Notes under the pieces: model-generated
Database searches by the model: none
The model's input: the letters and a program-made list of their open reading frames with translations, nothing else
What the model was told of the DNA's origin: nothing
Position numbers and translations under genes: made by a program
Part shown: piece after piece, positions 30,040 through 43,500 of the stretch
Position numbering within the stretch: the first letter of the stretch is position 1
Layout of the letters: the number at the start of each line of letters is the position of its first letter
NCBI GenBank assembly: GCA_028583605.1
Contig: CM053329.1
Span: 37,447,992 to 37,511,991 of the forward strand
Length of the DNA stretch: 64,000 bases
From: Dastarcus helophoroides
Taxonomy: Eukaryota > Arthropoda > Insecta > Coleoptera > Bothrideridae
Reading direction: 5' to 3'

Positions 30040-33000
30040 AATTTATCATGAAAACTCATCTACGCCTTTAAATGTTAAAGGAAGTCATCTGGAGTTCCAA
30101 ATTGTCAAGATAATAAAATCAAAAAAGAACATGGTAAGTGTTGAATTTTTAAAAAAACGAAGAAGTAACATTTAAAGTATTCAATTATGAGCTAGACTCA
30201 TTGGGAGCTCTAAGCTTTTAAGCAACTATTTTTAGAGCCGTAAATCTCAAGACTTTCAAATATCTTCTTGTACTAAGACATTTGAAAGGAATGTTTCCAA
30301 GAGTCTTAAGTTATCAAAAATTAAGAAGTAGCATTTAAATTATCATGAAAACTCATCTACGCCTCTAAATGTTAAAGGAGGTCCTGTGGAGTTCTGAATT
30401 GTCAAGAAAATAAAATCAAGAAAGAACGTTTTAAGTTGTTGAATTCTAAAGAAAACGAAAAAGTAGTATTGAGAGTATTCAATTCTCACCTAGATTTATT
30501 AAATGCATTCAGCTTTTAAGCCAAAAGTTTTAGAGCCATAGATTTCAAAGATTCTCATTTAGAGCCCTAAATTATTGCTAAATATCTTCTTGAAACTCAG
30601 AGATTTAAAAGAAATATTTCCAAGAGTCTTAAATTATCAAAAACAAACAAGTATCATTTAAGTTATTATAAAAACTTATGTAGGGATCTTAATGTAACAG
30701 AAAGTAATCTGAAGTTCTAAATTCTCAAGAAAATAAAATCATCTTAAGTGCTGAACTCTTAATAAAACCAAGAAGTAACATTTAAAGCAATCAGTTCTCT
30801 CCTCCACTCATCAAGAGCTCTATGCTTTTAAGCAAATATTTTTATAGCCGTAGATCCCAAGGGTTTTCATTTAGAGCACCAAATTATTGGTAAATACCTT
30901 CTTGAACTCAGAGATTTGAAAGGAATGTTTCCAAGAGTCTTAACTTATCAACAATTGAGAATTTTCATTTAAATTATCATGAAAACTCATCTACGCCTCT
31001 AAATGTTAAAGAAAGTCCTCTGGGGTTCTAAATTGTCAGGAAAATAAAATCAAGAACGAACATTTTAAGGTTTTGAATTCTTAAGAAAACAAAGAAGTAG
31101 TATTGAGAGTATTCAATTCTCATCTAGACCATTGAATGCTTTCAGCTTTTAAGCCAAAAGTTTTAGAGCCGTAGATTTCAAAGATTCTCATTTAGAGCCC
31201 CAAATTATTAGTAAATATCTTCTTGAAACTCAGAGATTTAAAAAGGAATATTTCTAAGAGTCTTAAATTATCAAAAAGCAAGAAGTATTATTTAAGTTAT
31301 TATGAAAACTCATCTAGGGATCTAAATGTAACAGAAAGTAATCTGAAGTTTTAAATTTTCAAGAAAATAACATCATCTTAAGTGCTGAACTCTTAATAAA
31401 ACCAAGAAGTAACATTTGAAGTATTCAATTCTCGCCTACACTAACTGAGAGCTCTAAGCTTTCAAGCAAATATTTTAGAGCCCTAAATCTCATGGGTTTT
31501 CATTTAGAGCTCCAAATTATTGGTAAATATCTTCTTGAACCCAGAGATTTGAAAATAATGTTTCCAAAAGTATTAAACTATTAAAGACCAAGAAGTAGCA
31601 TTTAATTTATCATGAAAACTCATCTACGCCTCTAAATGTTAAGGGAAGTCATCTGGAGTTCCAAATTGTCAAGAAAATAAAATCAGGAAAGAACATTTTA
31701 AGTGTTGAATTCTTAAAAAAACGAATAAGTAACATTTAAAGTATTTAATTATTACCTACACTCATTGGGAGCTTTAAGCTTTTAGGCAACTATTTTTAGA
31801 GCCGCAAATTTTAAGGCTTTCATTTAGAGCACCAAATTATTGGTAAATATTTTCTTGAACTAGGACATTTGAAAGGAATGTTTCCAAGAGTCTTAAGTTA
31901 TCAATAACTAAGAAGTCTCACTTAAATTATCATGAAAACTCATCTACTCCTCTAAATGTTAAAGAAAGTCTTCTGGGCGTTCTAGATTATCAAAAAAATA
32001 AAATCAAGAACGAACATTTTAAGTGTTGAATTCTTAAGAAAACAAAGAAGTAGTATTTAAAGACTCATTGAATGCTCTCAGCTTTTAAGTCAAAAGTTTT
32101 AGAGCCTTAGACTTCAAAGATTCTAATTTAGAGCACCAAATTGTTGGTAAATATTTTCTTGAAACTCAGAGATTTAAAATAAATGTTTCCAAGAGTCTTA
32201 AATTATCAAAAACCAAGAAATATTATTTAAGTTATTATAAAAATCTAGGGATCTAGGGATTAAAATGTAACAGACACGACTCATTGAGTGCTCTCAGCTT
32301 TTAGGCAAATAATTTTAGAGCCTTAAATCTCAAGGGTTCTAATTTAGAGCACCAAACTATTGGTAAATATCTTCCTGAGCTCAAAGATTTGAAAGGAATA
32401 TTTCCAAGAAAAAAATTATTAAAAACCAAGGAGGAGCATTTAAATTATCATGAAAACTCATCTAGGGCTCTAAGTGTTAAAGAAAGTCATCTGGAGTTCT
32501 AAATTGTCAAGAAAATAAAAACAAGAAACAACATTTTAAGTGTTAAATTCTTAAGGAAACGAAGAAGTAGTATTTAGAGTATTAAACACTCACCTAGACT
32601 CATTGAATCCTCTCAGCTCTTACGCCAAAAGTTTTAGAGCCTTAGACTTTAAAGATTCTAATTTAGAGCACCAAATCATTGGTAAATATCTTCTTGAAAT
32701 TTAGATATTTAAAAGGAATGTTTCCAAGAGTCAGAAGTATCATTTAAGTTATTATGAAAACTCATCTAGGGACAACCAACAAGACTCATAGAGTGCTCTC
32801 AGTTTTTAAGCAAATAGTTTTAGAGCCTCAAATATTAAGGGCTCTCCTTTAGAGCACCAAATTATTGGTAAATATCTTCTTGAGCTCAGAGATTTGAAAG
32901 GAGTATTTCCAAGAATCAAATTATCAAAAACCAAGGAGGAGCATTTAAATTATCATGAAATCTCATCATCATTTGAGCCAGGAAATCTGAAATGAATCTT

Positions 33001-35640
33001 TCCAAGAGTATTAAATCATCAAAAATCAAAAAACACCATTTAAATTATCATGAAAATTCATCTACGCCTCTAAGTGTTAAAAAAAGTCATCTGGCAGTTC
33101 TAAATTGTCAAGAAAATAAAATCAAGAAACGAACTATTTTAAGTGTTGGAATTCTCAAGAAAATCAATAAGTAACATTTAAGGTATTTATTTTTTAACCA
33201 AGGCTCATTGGGTACTCTCAGCTTTCAAGCGAATAGTTTTAGTGCCTTAAATCTCAAGGACTCTCATTTAGAGCAAATTATTGGTAAATAGCTCAGAGAT
33301 CAAATTATCAAAAACCAAGGAGAAGTATTTAAATTATCATGAAAACTCATCAAGGGCTCTAAATGTTAAAGGAAGTCATCTGGAGTTTTAAATTCCCAAC
33401 AAAATAAAAACAAGTAACTACATCGTAAGTGTTCAATTCTTAAGAAAACCGAGAAGTAATATTTAAAGAATTCTATTCTCACCGACACTGATTGAGAGCT
33501 CTAATCTTGCAAGCAAATAGTTTTAGAGCAGAAAATCTTAAGAGTATTTATCTAAAGCACCAAAGTATTTGCAAATAGATCTTGAGCCAGGAAATCTGAA
33601 AGGAATCTTTCCAAGAGCCTTAAATTGTCAAAAAGTAAAAAACAGCATTTAAATTATCATGAAAATTTATCTACGCCTCTAAGTGTTAAAGGAAGTGATC
33701 TGGAGTTCTAAATTGTCAAGAAAATAAAATCAAGAAAGGATATTTTAGGTGTTGAATTCTTAAGAAAACGAGGAAGTAACATTTAAAGTATTCAATTCTC
33801 GCCTAGACTTATTGAGTGCTCTCGGCTTATAAGTCAATAGTTTTAGAGCCTTAAATCTCAAGGGTTCTCTTTCAAAGCAACAAATTATTGGTAAATATCT
33901 TTTTGAACTTAAAAATTTAAAGGAAATATTTTCAAGGGCCTTAGATTATCAAAAACCAAGAAGTATCACTTAAGTTATCATGAAAACTCATCTAGGGCTC
34001 TAGATATTAAAGGAAGTCATTTGGAGTTCTAAATTTCAAAGAAAATAGAATCACCTTAAGTGCTGAACTCTTAATAATACCAAGAAGTAAGTATTCAATA
34101 CTTACCAACACTCATTGAGAACTCTAAGCTTTTCAAGCAAATATTTTTAGAGCCATAAATCTCAGGGGTTTCCATTAGGAGCAGCAAATTATCGGTAGAT
34201 ATTTTTTTAAACTTGGAGATTTAAAAGGAATGTTTCCAAGAGCCTTAAATTATTAACAGTAGCATTTAATTTATCATGAAAACTCATCTAGGGCTCTAAA
34301 TGTTAAAGGAGGTCATCTGGAGTTCTAAATTCCCAACAAAATAAAAACAAGTAACTACATCGTAGGTGTTCAATTCTTAAGAAAACCGAGAAGTAACATT
34401 TAAAGTATTTCATTCTCACTGACACTGATTGAGAGCTCTAATCTTTCAAGCATATAGTTTTAGAGCAGAAAATCTCAAGAGTATTCATCTAAAGCACCAA
34501 AGTATTTGCAAATATCTCTTGAGTCAGGAAATCTGAAAAGAATCTTTCCAAGAGTCTTAAATTATCAAAAACCAAAAAACACCATTTCAATTATCATGAA
34601 AATTTATCTACGCCTCTAAGAGTTAAAGGAAGTCATCTGAAGTTCTAAATTGTCAAAAAAATAAGATCAGAAAAGAACATTTTAGGTGTTGGATTCTCAA
34701 GAAAACCAATAAGTAACATTTAAATTATTCAATTGTCACCAAGACTCATTGAGTATTCTCAGCTTTCAAGCGAATAGTTTCAGAGCCTTAAACCTCAATG
34801 GCTTTCATTTAGAGCACCAAATTATTGGTAACTATCTTCTTGAGCTCAGAGATTTGAAAGGAATATTTCCAAGAATCAAATTATCAAAAACCAAGGAGGA
34901 GTATTTAAATTATCATGAAAACTCATCTAGAGCTCTAAATGTTAAAAAAAGCCATCCGGAGTTCTAAATTCCCAACAAAATAACTACATCGTAAGTGTTC
35001 AATTCTTAAGAAAACTGAGAAGTAAAATTTAAAGTATTCCATTCTCACCGACACTGATTGAGAGCTCTAATTTTCCAAGCAAGTAGTTTTAGAGCAGAAA
35101 ATCTTAAGAGTATTCATCTAAAGCACCAAAGTATTTGCAAATATCTCTTGAGCCAGAAAATCTGAAAGGAATCTTTCCAAGAGTCGTAAATTATCAAAAA
35201 CCAAATAGCAAAAAAAAACTATCATGAAAATGCATCTACTCTTCTAAGTGTTCTAAATTGTCAAGAAGAGAAAATCAAGAATGAACATTTTAAGTGTTGA
35301 ATTCTTAAGAAAGCCAAGAAGTAAGATTTAAAGTATTCAATTCTCACCTAGACTTATTGGGTGCTCTCAGCTTTTAAGCCAATAGTTTTAGAGCCTTAAA
35401 TCTCAAAGGTTCTCGTTTAGAACCCCAAACTATTGGTAAATATCCTTCTGAACTCAGATATTTGAAGGGAATGTTACCAAGGGTCTTCAATTATCGTAAA
35501 CCAAGAAGTAGCATTTGAATTATCATAAAAACTCATCAAGGGCTACAAATGTAAAAGGAAGTCTTCTGGAAATCTAAATTCTCAAACAAAGAAGATCAAA
35601 AAAGAACATCTTAGGGGTTTAATTCGTAAAAAAATTCATC
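30040..35640. repeat. Satellite array, unit about 315 bp, about 18 copies
   Basis: The marker ATCATGAAAACTCATCTA recurs near 30050, 30344, 30667, 30981, 31300, 31610, 31930, 32233, 32449, 32753, 33049, 33339, 33658, 33980, 34276, 34600, 34914, 35222 and 35522. Most spacings are 294-324 bp. Other landmarks per unit are TTTAGAGCACCAAATTATTG, GGAATGTTTCCAAGAGTCTT and AACATTTTAAGTGTTGAATT. Units are diverged and some are shortened (for example, 32233-32449). No coding function; the short open frames are incidental. Confidence 0.93.
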
Positions 35641-36072
35641 TAGAACCTTAAATCTCATTCAAAATTGGAAAGTCTTAGGAAACATTTTGAGACCCCAAAT
35701 ATTAAACCACTGTTTCTGAAAGTCGTAAATTCTCAAGATTATTGAAAAGGAGCATTAAAGGTGATATGTTTTTGGGGCTAGTAATTTACAAAGAAATTAT
35801 TTGAGGCCTGAAATCCTAAAGGAAATTTTTGGAAGAGTATTAACTTGTCAAAAAAATCAAGAAGGAACACTTAAATTGTTCAATTCTCAAGTTACTCATT
35901 TAAAGCTGAAGCTTTAAAAAAATCCGTTTTTAAAGTCTTCAGTTTCAATGATAAGTCACCTACACACCAGATAATTAAGAAGTATCATCTTGAACCCCAA
36001 AATGTAATTGGAGTGTTTCTAAGAAATGATCAGTAAAACCTGTAGCAGTGGAATTGTTAAGAAAACTGCCCT
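35641..36072. other. Edge of the satellite, no gene
   Basis: Sequence of similar style (TTTAAAGC, TCAAGAAAT) but without a clear unit; probably decayed satellite. Confidence 0.35.
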
Positions 36073-36692
36073 AGGACTTTAAACCTTCAAGGAATTCATC
36101 CAGAGATGTAACGTATCAAGTAAATTGATTTTTGTTTGGTCCTGATATGTCAAACCACTCATTTCACATTCAAATCGAAAAAGACTTCTTTTAGTTTGTA
36201 TTATATATAAAACCCTGTTTCCTACTAGATAACGTTGATTAGGAAATTTGATTTAGTATATTTTACACTTAAGGGATATTCCTCGATGGTGAAAAAGAAG
36301 TTGTATTACTACCCTTGATTTTCTAGGACAAATATCGTACCAATACGAGACCCGTACCAATACGAGACTCGTACCAAAAAAAAAAATTCTCTAGGGCTTT
36401 AAACCTCGAAAAAATTCATCTAAAGTTCTAATGTATCAAGTAAACTGATTTTTGTTTAATTCGTATGTGTCAAGCCACACATTTTGATTATCAATTCACA
36501 TCCAAATTCGTAGACTTCTTTCAGTTGATATTTCGTATGAAACCCTGTTTCTTACTAGATAACGTTGCTTAGAAGATCTGATTTAATTTAACGGATTTTC
36601 CTCTATGGTGAAAAAAAAGTTGTATTACTACTCTTAATTTTCTAGGACAAATATCGTGCCAATATGAGACTCGTACCGAAATAATTTATCTT
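36073..36692. repeat. 320-bp tandem duplication
   Basis: Two direct copies (about 36073-36375 and 36392-36692) share ACTAGATAACGTTG, AAGTTGTATTACTAC, TTTTCTAGGACAAATATCGT and GAGACTCGTACC. In the first copy the CCAATACGAGAC block is itself doubled. Non-coding. Confidence 0.8.
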
Positions 36693-36699
36693 CCCAATT

Positions 36700-38050
36700 T
36701 GTGAGTTTTGCATGCGCAAATGCTCTAGAGGGAAAATTCTGAAGGATATAGAGTGACAATCTTTTAATTTTAGAAAATCAAAAATCATGACCAAAGGGGT
36801 GAATGAAAACTATAACTGATGAAGTGGGTACTTGGAGAAATCATGTAATTTAAATAAACGCGTGCAAAACCCTCATTTAGCCTCATTTTAAAGTATGGCA
36901 GCTCAAGTTGGCGCCAAGCTGAATCGTTTGTTTCAATTCACTCATGCATACGCAATGAAAAATGTGTTTACAGCACCAGCGAACTTATATTTGGCATTTT
37001 ACTTTCCCGGGCAAGGGACGGGCATTTAGAAAAGGAAATGGAAGACATGTGAAATATTTATATAAAACTTCAAAGTGGGATAAATTCAATTTCAACCGTA
37101 AATGTTATTGCCTGAATCTCAATCGGCTCACGTTCGAGTCATTTATAAAATTTATTTATTTGGCTGAGAAATTGGAGAACTTTTAAAGTGCTTCTGCGTT
37201 TATGTTTTTGGGTTTCTTATGTGCCCGCGATGTTTTTAATTATTTATGGTTTAAGTGCTTCGCAACTGAGAAATTCCGTCGAATTCGCTTCAGAAATAGA
37301 AAAGCACAATCAAGGTGAAAAATCTTTTAAAGTACATTTTTGGTATATTGTAGGACTTACTCATCATTTATTTTATTTTTGCTTACTGACGGGAAGAAAT
37401 ATAGCGTCTCACCTCCTTATATATCATCTGCTTTACTTCTCCTTTCTAAATGTGTGGCAATTTTTTACAACTGAATTTTTTATGGCGAATATACTTTTTA
37501 GGGAAGGGTGACATAATTTATGTGATTTTCCAAATGTGGTCGATGTGAAATTGAAAACGGTTTCATGGGGGATATTTACCTTAAACAATCTTCAGTTTAT
37601 TAGCGGAAGGCCACATCCCTCGAGTGTTTTATTTTTCTTGCAAGCTTCGATAATGTCGCAGATTTGGGGCGCAATAAACTTAGAGCTGCTCCACTCCAAT
37701 ATATCTCGATATTTCCTGTATATTACGAGCGGGGACGGCGAGACAACACCTCCTAAGCCGCTGACTGATGACCCTCCTGCCAGTAAATGCCAGAGATCCA
37801 GGGTTTTTGTAATTTTCCGAGTGGCTGTGCATCAAAACCCGCCATTGTTTCTCTGACCACCAGCCACCTCTGCCTTTATATTAAGGAATCTCGTTATTTG
37901 TTTTGGTTGATGTTCAATTTCCGTATTTTTCTGTCGCCTTTCCGAACTTTGAGATTGGATTTATGCTGTTATTTTGTACTTGTCACCCTCTACTTCGTCC
38001 TTTTATTTGCCGAAAATTAAATCAGTAAAATGTTGAAAAAGACGCCTGTT
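36700..38050. other. Lower-AT unique island with unassigned open frames
   Basis: A 1.3-kb stretch with more balanced composition than the flanks. Overlapping plus-strand open frames lie at 36962-37186, 37188-37511 (starts with GTG, hydrophobic), 37536-37856 and 37787-38020. None matches a family I recognise and no splice-site chain is convincing. It may be a conserved non-coding region, an untranslated region or part of an unrecognised gene. Confidence 0.3.
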
Positions 38051-39360
38051 TTAATTTATTGTAATACTAGCAGGCCTTTGAATAGGATCTGCAAAATGAA
38101 ATATCTCTCTGCATTATTTCCCTTCTATATTAAGCAACAGCATACGAGACGGACGTCATTAAATATGGATGCAAACGTTGTGGAGCTCATCATTTAGAAT
38201 GGGGCGAAATTATCTTTCTTGCTGGGAAAATTTCAAATTAATTTGGCCATTGAACTAAAGGGATTACAATTAAAATGTAATTTCGCAATAAAACAGACGA
38301 ATACGGAAACTTATTTTCTAAATACTAACGCAGCGAAAAGCTGGAAGCAAATTAATAATTCAGAAGCAAATTAAGTCGATTTTAACGTTTCAAGTTATTA
38401 TTTATCTTCCATTTATATTTCTGTGTGAAGAGGATTAAAATTTTCCAATTTATCAAATATATTTCCCAGTTATCAGTATTTTCTTAAAGGGAATTAGATC
38501 TCTTTACAGAAGGATATTTATCAAAAACATCAAATGAAGTAATTATAATCTCAAATGAAAGCTCCAACTTCTTAATTTACTACATCGATTGAAAATTCGA
38601 AATTTTGTTTAACGACGATCTTTATTTAATGTTTAGGGGTTGCTTACATAAAAATCATTCCACCGATGCAAATGCGAGAGAAAACATTTATCGGAAATGT
38701 AACCTCACACCTAGACCCCGAAGCATTAAGCTCTTCCTGGGGAATTTTCTGGCGCCATATAAGATATGTCGAAGGCGACGTCAGGGTGGACCCCCTGCGG
38801 TCGGAAGTCCGGCTGAGAGCCCCACACCCATTTTCCTGTCTGCGGTACACCGCTGTTTTTCACGCCATCTAGATTTAAACTTATTTGTTTTGCACAAAGT
38901 GTCGATGCGAGTCGGCAGACGATCTTTTTCAGGAACTGATATATCGCATATCTGAAACTTCTTTCAGGAAGGCGTACACTACTGTTGGCGTTTCGCCCGA
39001 GGTGGGTTTTACAGCAGATGAAAATTTGTAACGTACTGGTTGAAAAACAAGAAAATTTATCAGTCACTGTAATTATGAGAAGCTGATTATTGCAAAGTTA
39101 GATTTTCTCTGAAAGATCAAATGATTTCTCGAAAAGGTCGAGACTGGTCGCCTAAAAACAAAATGTTTTGTGCCTAATTTGACACAAGTGAATGAAGTTC
39201 GCTGAAAGACGAAATATATCGACCAATTTTTAGCAGAAAAGTAATCCATTCGATCCTAAATACCGCTTATTTTAAAACCGAAATGTGTCATCAAATTCGC
39301 CTCCTACTCGCAAGTACCCTCAAGCCATAATATCCATTGGTAGTGGATTATGCTTTTAAA
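38051..39360. other. Unique stretch with a GC-rich core
   Basis: No recognised gene. The core 38690-38880 is the most GC-rich part of the neighbourhood and is open on both strands (116 residues plus strand, 38605-38955; 113 residues minus strand, 39067-38726). Neither has an identifiable domain. The rest is ordinary AT-rich DNA. Confidence 0.3.
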
Positions 39361-39960
39361 AAATGCTTTGAGATATCCGAAAAGAGTATGGTACGGTCGC
39401 TGTAGCATGTTTCTTGTAAAATACAGTCGAAAGTCAATTACAAGTCACTCAATGAAATTCACGTCTAGTTGAGTATTTATGGGACTGACCAATGGCTATA
39501 AATTGGAAATGTTTGCGGCCACCATAACATAGGTGATGAGGTCGAAGCTGGTTGTAAATATTTTCAACTGTAACACGTTGTCTGTTTTATAACAGAACAT
39601 TTAATTGCTCCATTGTACTTTTAAGAAAATTCTGTGACAGTTTCTTGAGTATTCAGCTAAAAATGCTTTGACATAGCCAAAAAGAGTATGGTACGGTCGC
39701 TGTAGCATGTTTCTTGTAAGATACAGTCGGAAACTCAGCTACAAATCACTCGATTGAAATTCACGTCTGTTGAGTAGTTATGGGGCTGACTAATAGCTAT
39801 AAATCGGAAATGTTTGGGGCGACTATAACATGCTGATGAGGTCGAAGCCATTTGTAAATATTTTCAACAGTAACACGTTGTCTGTTTTCCAACAGGACAT
39901 TTACTTGCCTCTTTTTTCTTAGGGAATTCTGTGACAGTTTCTTGAGTATTCAGCTAAATA
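39361..39960 (+). mobile_element. Exact 300-bp head-to-tail dimer, retrozyme-like (family 1 relative)
   Basis: Two direct copies, 39361-39660 and 39661-39960, start AAATGCTTTGA and end TTCTTGAGTATTCAGCTAAA. Each contains GATGAGGTCGAAGC (39533-39546 and 39833-39848) followed by TTGTAAATATTTTCAAC, an ACACGTTGTCTGTTTT block and then ACATTTA. The order and spacing match the minus strand of the 61-kb element (CTGATGAGG, TGTACATATTTTCAA, CTGTTTAATTACAGAACATT). The upstream CTGACTAATAGCT also has a counterpart there. No protein is encoded. The hammerhead core is decayed: stem II is lost and GAAA reads GAAG. Confidence 0.8.
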
Positions 39961-40060
39961 TGTTGCACCAAAATTTTCAGAACAGCTGGTGTGGAGCAGT
40001 CGCCCCACTCACCATCGACTGCAATAGAAGAAAAATGTTACACAATCGGTGGAACTTTTT
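39961..40060. other. Short spacer
   Basis: Brief unique sequence between the dimer and the next array; nothing recognised. Confidence 0.3.
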
Positions 40061-43000
40061 CGTTTGAAATTTGATTTCAAAATTCGTTTTTATCCTAGAA
40101 CTTCGACTTTTTCTCAAAACTCGTCCTTTTTTCGAAATTTCGACTTTATTGTTAAAATTCCAGGATTCCTTTTTAATTTAACTCTGTCAAATTTCAACCT
40201 TCTTCTAAACTTTTACTTTTATTTCAAAGTTTCTTCTTTTCAAAATTAGTTCCCTTTTTTCTAATCTTTTAATTCTGCTTTTTTGAAAAATTTGACTTGT
40301 TTCTCAAAATTCGCTTTTATCTTGCAATTTAGAATCACATCTGAAAAATCCATCTTTGTTTTTCTGCAAATGTAGACTTTTTTTTCAAGGTACTTTTTTT
40401 TGAAATTCGGCTTCCTTTCTTAAAATTTGTCGTTATTATTATGCTTATTATTATTATTTCCAAAGTAAAAAACTCAACCTTATTTGTCTGAGTCTTTCAC
40501 TAAGAACTTATGATTTTTTTTAATTCGGTTTTAGGTGCGAGTTGCTATTTTTTCAAAATTGAACTTTTTAAAATTTGGCTTTTTTCGATATTTCGATCTA
40601 TTCTCAAAGTTTACTTTTTTTGTTTTCGAAATTTCGAGATTTTTTTGACTTAAGCTTTCTTCTCGAGATTTAACTTTTTCTGGAAAATATCCGACCTTAT
40701 TTTTTGAATTTTAGTCCTTTGCCTCAAAACTTCGAATCTAAAAGAAGTCGAAGTTCATTTTTTTTTGTTTTCGAAATTTCGACTTTTTCTGAGAACATAA
40801 ATTTTCTTACCGAGATTTGACTTTCTCTGGAAACTATAAATGCTTTTTTTCAAATTTTAGCCCTTTTCTCAACACTTCGATTTTTTTTGGAAATTCGTCT
40901 TTTTGTCTTACTTTTTCTTAAAATGTAGCTTATTCCAGAAATTTCGACTTTTTCATCTTTTCTTTCGAGTTTTTGCTCGAAGTTGGTCCATTTTCTCAAA
41001 GTTTAGTCGAAATTCGAATATAAAAAGTTGAAGTTTTAGATAAAAATTATATTTGGAATTTTTGACATAAAATTGCTGGCAAATTTATATCTTTTTCCCG
41101 AGATTTCAGGACCATGTCAAAAATAAATAAAAACCTAGAAATGATGGGACAACTTTCCAATTTTTCTTCTTGAAATTCTTCTTTCAGAATGTCGACCTTT
41201 TTTTAAAATTTCGATCTATTCTTAAAAATCACTGTTTTTTCGAAATTTCAACTTTTTCTGAAAAATTAAGCTTTCTTTTCGAGATTTGACTGTCTCTGGG
41301 AAATATCGAACTTTTTTCAAGTTCTAACCTTTTTCTCAAAACTTCGATTTTTTAGAAATTCGTCTGTTTTTCTTATGTTTTCTTAACATTTAGCTCATTC
41401 CAGAAATCTCGACTATTTCGTCTTTTCTTTCGAGTTTTTTCTCAAAGTTGGTCCATTGTCTCAAAGTTTAGTTAGAATTCTAATATAAAAAGTTGAAGTT
41501 TTAGAAAAAAAAAATGTTATTTGGAATTTTTGACAAAAAATTGCTGGGAGATTTTTACCTTTTTCCCGAGATTTCAGGACCAAAAAAAGATTGCAAGACC
41601 ATGTCAAAAATAAATAAAATCCTAAAAATAATGAAACAACTTTCCAACTTTTTTTCTTGAAATTCTTCTTTTTTCAGGATGTCGACCTTTTTTTAAAATT
41701 TCAAGCTATTCTCAAAGTTCACTTTTTTTCGAAATTTCGACTCTTTCTGAAAAATTAAGCTTCTCGAGATTTGACTTTCTCTGGAAAATATCCAACTTTT
41801 TTCGAGCTCCAGCCTTTTTCTCAAAACTTCGATTTTTTTCGAAATTCGTCTGTTTTTCTTATTTCTTCTTAAAATTTAGCTCATTCCAAAAATTTCGACT
41901 TTTTCGTCTTTTCTTTTGAGTTTTCTCTCAAAGTTGGTCCTTTTTCTCAAAGTTTAGTCGGAATTCTAATATAAAAAGTTAAAGTTTTAGAAAAAGAATA
42001 TTATTTGGAACTTTTGACAAAAAATTGTTGGGAAATTAATATCTTTTTCCCGAGATTTCAGGACCATATCAAAAATAAATAAAAAACATAAAAATTAAGG
42101 AATAACTTTCCAAATTTTTCTTCTTGAAATTTTTCTTTTTTCAGAATGTCGACCTTTTTTTAAAATTTCGATCTATTCTCGAAATTCATTTTTTTACGTA
42201 ATTTCGACTTTTTCTAAAAAATTAAGCTTTCTTTTCGAGATTTGACTTTCTCTGGGAAATATCATACTTTTTTCAGGTTCTAGCCTTTTTCTCAAAACTT
42301 CGATTTTTTCGAAATTCGTCTGTTTTTCATATGTTTTCTTAACATTTAGCTCATTCTAGAAATTTCTACTTTTTCGACTTTTCTTTCAAGTTTTTTCTCA
42401 AAGTTGGTCCATTTTCTTAAAGTTTAGTCGGAATTCTAATATAAAAAGTTGAAGTTTTAGAAAAAAATATTATTTGGAATTTTTGACAAAAAATCGCTGG
42501 GAAATTTATATCTTTTCCCCGAGATTTCAGGACCATGTCAAAAATAAATAAAAACCTAGAAATTATGGGACAACTTTCCAAATTTTTCTTCTTGAAATTC
42601 TTCTCGAGATTTGACTGTCTCTGGGAAATATCGAACTTTTTTCAAGTCCTAACCTTTTTCTCAAAACTTCGATTTTTTAGAAATTCGTCTTTATTCAGAA
42701 TATCGACCTTTTTTCAAAATTCATTTTCTTAAAACTAGGTCGAAATTGAAATAGAAAAGGTAAAAATTTGGAAAAATTCTTTTTGAAAATTTTGAGACAA
42801 ATATTTCTTGGAAATGTTAACATTTTATCACAAAATTTGGCATTATCTATTTCTATAAATTTCGATTTTTTTAAATTCGTCTTTTTTTGACTTTTTTCCA
42901 AAATTTTCTCAAAGTTAGATTGGAATTCTAATATAAAAAATTAAAGTTTTTGAAAAAATATTATTTAGATTGCAGGAAAATTTCATCTTTTTCTCGAGAT

Positions 43001-43500
43001 TCTATGACCTCATCAAAAATAAATATACTTCTCGAAGTTGGTCCTTTCCAGAAATATTGACTTTTTTAAAGATTTATTTAATTTAAGGAATTTCGTGACC
43101 ATGTCAAAATTAAATAAATATGCAACAATAAGGAGAGAAAAAATTTCAAAACTTTTCTTAAAATTCCACTTTTTCCGAAAATATCGACTTTTTTCAAATT
43201 TCATTTATTTAAATTTCATGGCCCTGTTAAAAATAAATAAAAACGTAAAATTAGAGAGAGAAAAACCTCCAAATCTTTTCTCGAAAATCGTCTTTTACCA
43301 GAAATGTGAACCTTTTCTTAAAATTTGTTAATTTTCTCAAAATTCGGTCAAAATTTAAATAAAAAAAGCTCAAATCTTGAGAAAGTTGCGAGAATAATAT
43401 TTCTTTGAAATTTCAACTTTTTATCTCAAATTTTGACAATTCCTTCTTCTGAAAATTTCAACTTTTTTCAGATTCATCTCTTAAGCTTCCCCCAAAATTT
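40060..43500. repeat. Tandem array, unit about 470 bp, built from 20-bp motifs
   Basis: The marker GACCATGTCAAAAATAAATA recurs near 41112, 41600, 42064 and 42534, with shorter echoes at 43005, 43098 and 43220. Each unit also contains TTCCCGAGATTTCAGGACC, AGAATGTCGACCTTTTTT and AAAGTTGAAGTTTTAG. Inside, diverged CTTTTTCTCAAAACTTCGA units of about 20 bp are visible. Open frames in all phases are a by-product. Confidence 0.85.

Noticed and set aside
36814..36840. CTGATGA as a possible further hammerhead core
   Set aside because: No stem II hairpin follows, and the downstream GAAA is not positioned with pairing strands for stems I or III.
37188..37511. 107-residue hydrophobic frame as a membrane protein gene
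   Set aside because: It begins with GTG, has no ATG-supported start, splice context or recognisable family, and neighbouring frames are equally open.
38985..39020. GCGAAACGCC on the minus strand as a possible hammerhead block
   Set aside because: No CUGANGA block occurs upstream at a workable distance.
42535..43331. Phe/Lys-rich frames in the 40-43 kb array
   Set aside because: Compositional product of TTTTTC / AAATTTC repeats in both strands.
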